Source: Pseudomonadota bacterium
Lineage (GTDB): Bacteria > Pseudomonadota > Alphaproteobacteria > Rhizobiales > Rhizobiaceae
Length of the DNA: 7,345 nt
Reading direction: 5' to 3'
NCBI GenBank assembly: GCA_023387715.1
Contig: JAEWHQ010000119.1
Location: forward strand, 1 to 7,345
Shown: positions 6,210-7,345 of the stretch, one piece after another
Numbering within the stretch: the stretch's first letter is position 1
Layout of the letters: every line of letters starts with the position of its first letter
Made by a program: the position numbers and the translations under genes
Notes under the pieces: generated by a model
Told to the model about the DNA's origin: nothing
Seen by the model: the letters and a program-made list of their open reading frames with translations, nothing else
Database searches by the model: none

Positions 6210-7264
6210 AACACTGCCCCCGTGGCCGGTTTGAAAGTTTTCAGCAAATGCAAGCTGGCAGGTGCTTTCAATTTAACCTTTTGGCCATTCGCCATCACAC
6301 CTGTGCTGCCCCCCGTCACAACAGAACGAAGGGTTTTATCCCCCACTTTAATCCAATATTGCGTCACTGATCCCATGAAGATGGATTGCTCAACAATTCC
6401 ATCTCCTGCATTGTCCGTTGCTTCAATCACCAGATCTTCAGGGCGGATCGCAATCCCTTCAATGTCGGTCGCATCCGGATTTTCAACCGGTCGAATTTCG
6501 CCCCATGGCAAATGGCATTGCCCCTGTGTGATCTCTGCTTCAATCACATTGGTCATGCCGAGAAACTCTGCGGTAAAACGAAATTTTGGACGCCTGTAAA
6601 GATCAACAGGCGTACCGCGCTCAACGATTTCACCACCTTTCATAACCACTATTTCGTCAGCCAAAGCCATCGCTTCGGTTTGATCGTGGGTTACGTAAAT
6701 AGATGTTATTCCTAGTTTTTGTTGCAATGTACGAAGATCTTCGCGCAAGCTGTCACGCAGTTTTGCATCCAGATTAGACAAAGGCTCATCAAACAAAAGC
6801 ACATCAGGTTCAATAACGATGGCACGCGCCAATGCCACACGTTGCTGCTGCCCGCCCGATAATTGACGCGGTAATCTTTTGGCGTGCTCACCAAGCCCCA
6901 CCAGTTCAAGCGCTGCCTGAACACGTGTTGCGATCTCCGCTTTCGCAACACGCCGCATTTCCAACCCGAAAGCCACATTTTTTTCAATCGTTATATGCGG
7001 GAAGAGCGCATAGGTTTGAAAAACCATTCCGAAGTTGCGTTTTTCCGGTGCCAAGCCATCAAGCCTGCGTTCACCAAGCCAAATCTCGCCCGATGAGGGA
7101 TCTGTAATGCCGGCTATTGAGCGCAATAATGTGGTTTTCCCGCACCCCGAAGGCCCCAGTAGCGTAATAAAACGACCGGCAGGAATTTCTAGATTAAGCC
7201 CTTTTAAAACTTGGGTCTGCCCAAAATTTTTGAATAGGTTGCGTACAGATATGGAGCAATCCAT
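6206..7264 (-). CDS. ABC transporter ATP-binding protein, PotA-like
   Basis: Cytoplasmic ATPase of the right-hand importer, 352 residues and complete. Motifs: Walker A GPSGCGKT at 37-44, Q-loop Gln83 in VFQTYALFPH, signature LSGGQ at 135-139, Walker B VLLFDE at 155-160, D-loop SNLD at 163-166, H-loop His193, and a C-terminal TOBE-like regulatory part from about 235 to 345 containing GIAIRPEDL (270-278). It belongs to the spermidine/iron/AEP ATPase group. The ATG at 7264 is well supported by AAGGGA 6 bases upstream. The next gene overlaps by 4 bases. No binding-protein gene lies between it and the edge; one probably ends a few bases beyond or near 7330. It resembles the left-hand ATPase and may have arisen by an old duplication, but the two are clearly different proteins. 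Confidence 0.93.
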   Translation of the reverse strand: MDCSISVRNLFKNFGQTQVLKGLNLEIPAGRFITLLGPSGCGKTTLLRSIAGITDPSSGEIWLGERRLDGLAPEKRNFGMVFQTYALFPHITIEKNVAFGLEMRRVAKAEIATRVQAALELVGLGEHAKRLPRQLSGGQQQRVALARAIVIEPDVLLFDEPLSNLDAKLRDSLREDLRTLQQKLGITSIYVTHDQTEAMALADEIVVMKGGEIVERGTPVDLYRRPKFRFTAEFLGMTNVIEAEITQGQCHLPWGEIRPVENPDATDIEGIAIRPEDLVIEATDNAGDGIVEQSIFMGSVTQYWIKVGDKTLRSVVTGGSTGVMANGQKVKLKAPASLHLLKTFKPATGAVL

Positions 7265-7285
7265 GACTGATCCCTTTAGCTGTCA

Positions 7286-7309
7286 GCAGCGGCGCTTGAC
7301 CGCCGCTGC
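7286..7309 (-). other. Hairpin upstream of the right-hand ATPase gene
   Basis: GCAGCGGCG (7286-7294) and CGCCGCTGC (7301-7309) are perfect 9-bp arms around a 6-base loop. The stem is very GC-rich and has no T-run, so it is unlikely to be an intrinsic terminator. It ends 10 bases before the AAGGGA ribosome site. Such hairpins often sit between the binding-protein gene and the rest of an importer operon and set their expression ratio; here the binding protein would be off the right edge. Confidence 0.6.
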
Positions 7310-7345
7310 AATTCATTATCGATTGGATTATTTGCGCAATACATT

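Noticed and set aside
7328..7345. Possible last codons of a binding-protein gene (N-V-L-R-K-stop on the minus strand)
   Set aside because: Only five codons are visible and the other two frames are also open here, so the frame cannot be established. A gene just upstream is likely, but this stop is not proof.
1..7345. CRISPR arrays, insertion sequences, complete tRNA or rRNA genes
   Set aside because: No regularly spaced repeats, transposase-like frames, terminal inverted repeats with target duplications, or cloverleaf-forming stretches were found on either strand by eye.

Overview
Every intact gene in this window lies on the minus strand. They form two ABC-importer gene clusters separated by a 581-base intergenic stretch. 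The protein sequences, the spermidine/iron/phosphonate-type permeases and the gene order suggest an alphaproteobacterium, probably of the Hyphomicrobiales (Brucella/Ochrobactrum relatives), with moderate GC of about 45-48% by eye. This placement is an inference from protein resemblance and is not proven here. || Left cluster, transcribed leftwards from about 3130 to beyond base 1: a LysR-type regulator (TTG start), then a periplasmic binding protein that closely matches the 2-aminoethylphosphonate (AEP) binding protein family PhnS2/AepX, then the 5' 980 bases of a matching ATPase (PhnT2/AepV type). The permease, and any AEP-degrading genes, would lie off the left edge. The gap between the regulator and the binding protein holds a good PhoB-box candidate, a LysR-style palindrome and a 17-bp motif that recurs in front of the regulator. 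A strong hairpin sits between the binding protein and the ATPase. || Middle (3072-3652): the regulator's promoter region, a plus-strand 3' remnant of a benzoate/H+ symporter (BenE-like) gene, a near-ideal bidirectional terminator, and a second small palindrome. The BenE remnant is a pseudogene with no start codon in its proper place. || Right cluster, transcribed leftwards from beyond 7345 to 3653: an ATPase, two six-helix permeases and a cytoplasmic glycerophosphodiester phosphodiesterase (GDPD). They are tightly packed (4-bp overlap, 7-bp gap, 33-bp gap) and read as one operon. A 9-bp perfect hairpin lies just upstream of the ATPase, where the 3' end of a binding-protein gene would be expected. 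The operon most likely imports an intact glycerophosphodiester and hydrolyses it inside the cell to glycerol-3-phosphate plus an alcohol. The importer belongs to the PotABC/AEP/iron type, not the UgpABCE (sugar-type) family normally linked with this job. || Taken together, the window looks like a neighbourhood for scavenging organic phosphorus: a phosphonate importer next to a phosphodiester importer with its hydrolase. Substrate assignments come from family resemblance and gene context only.
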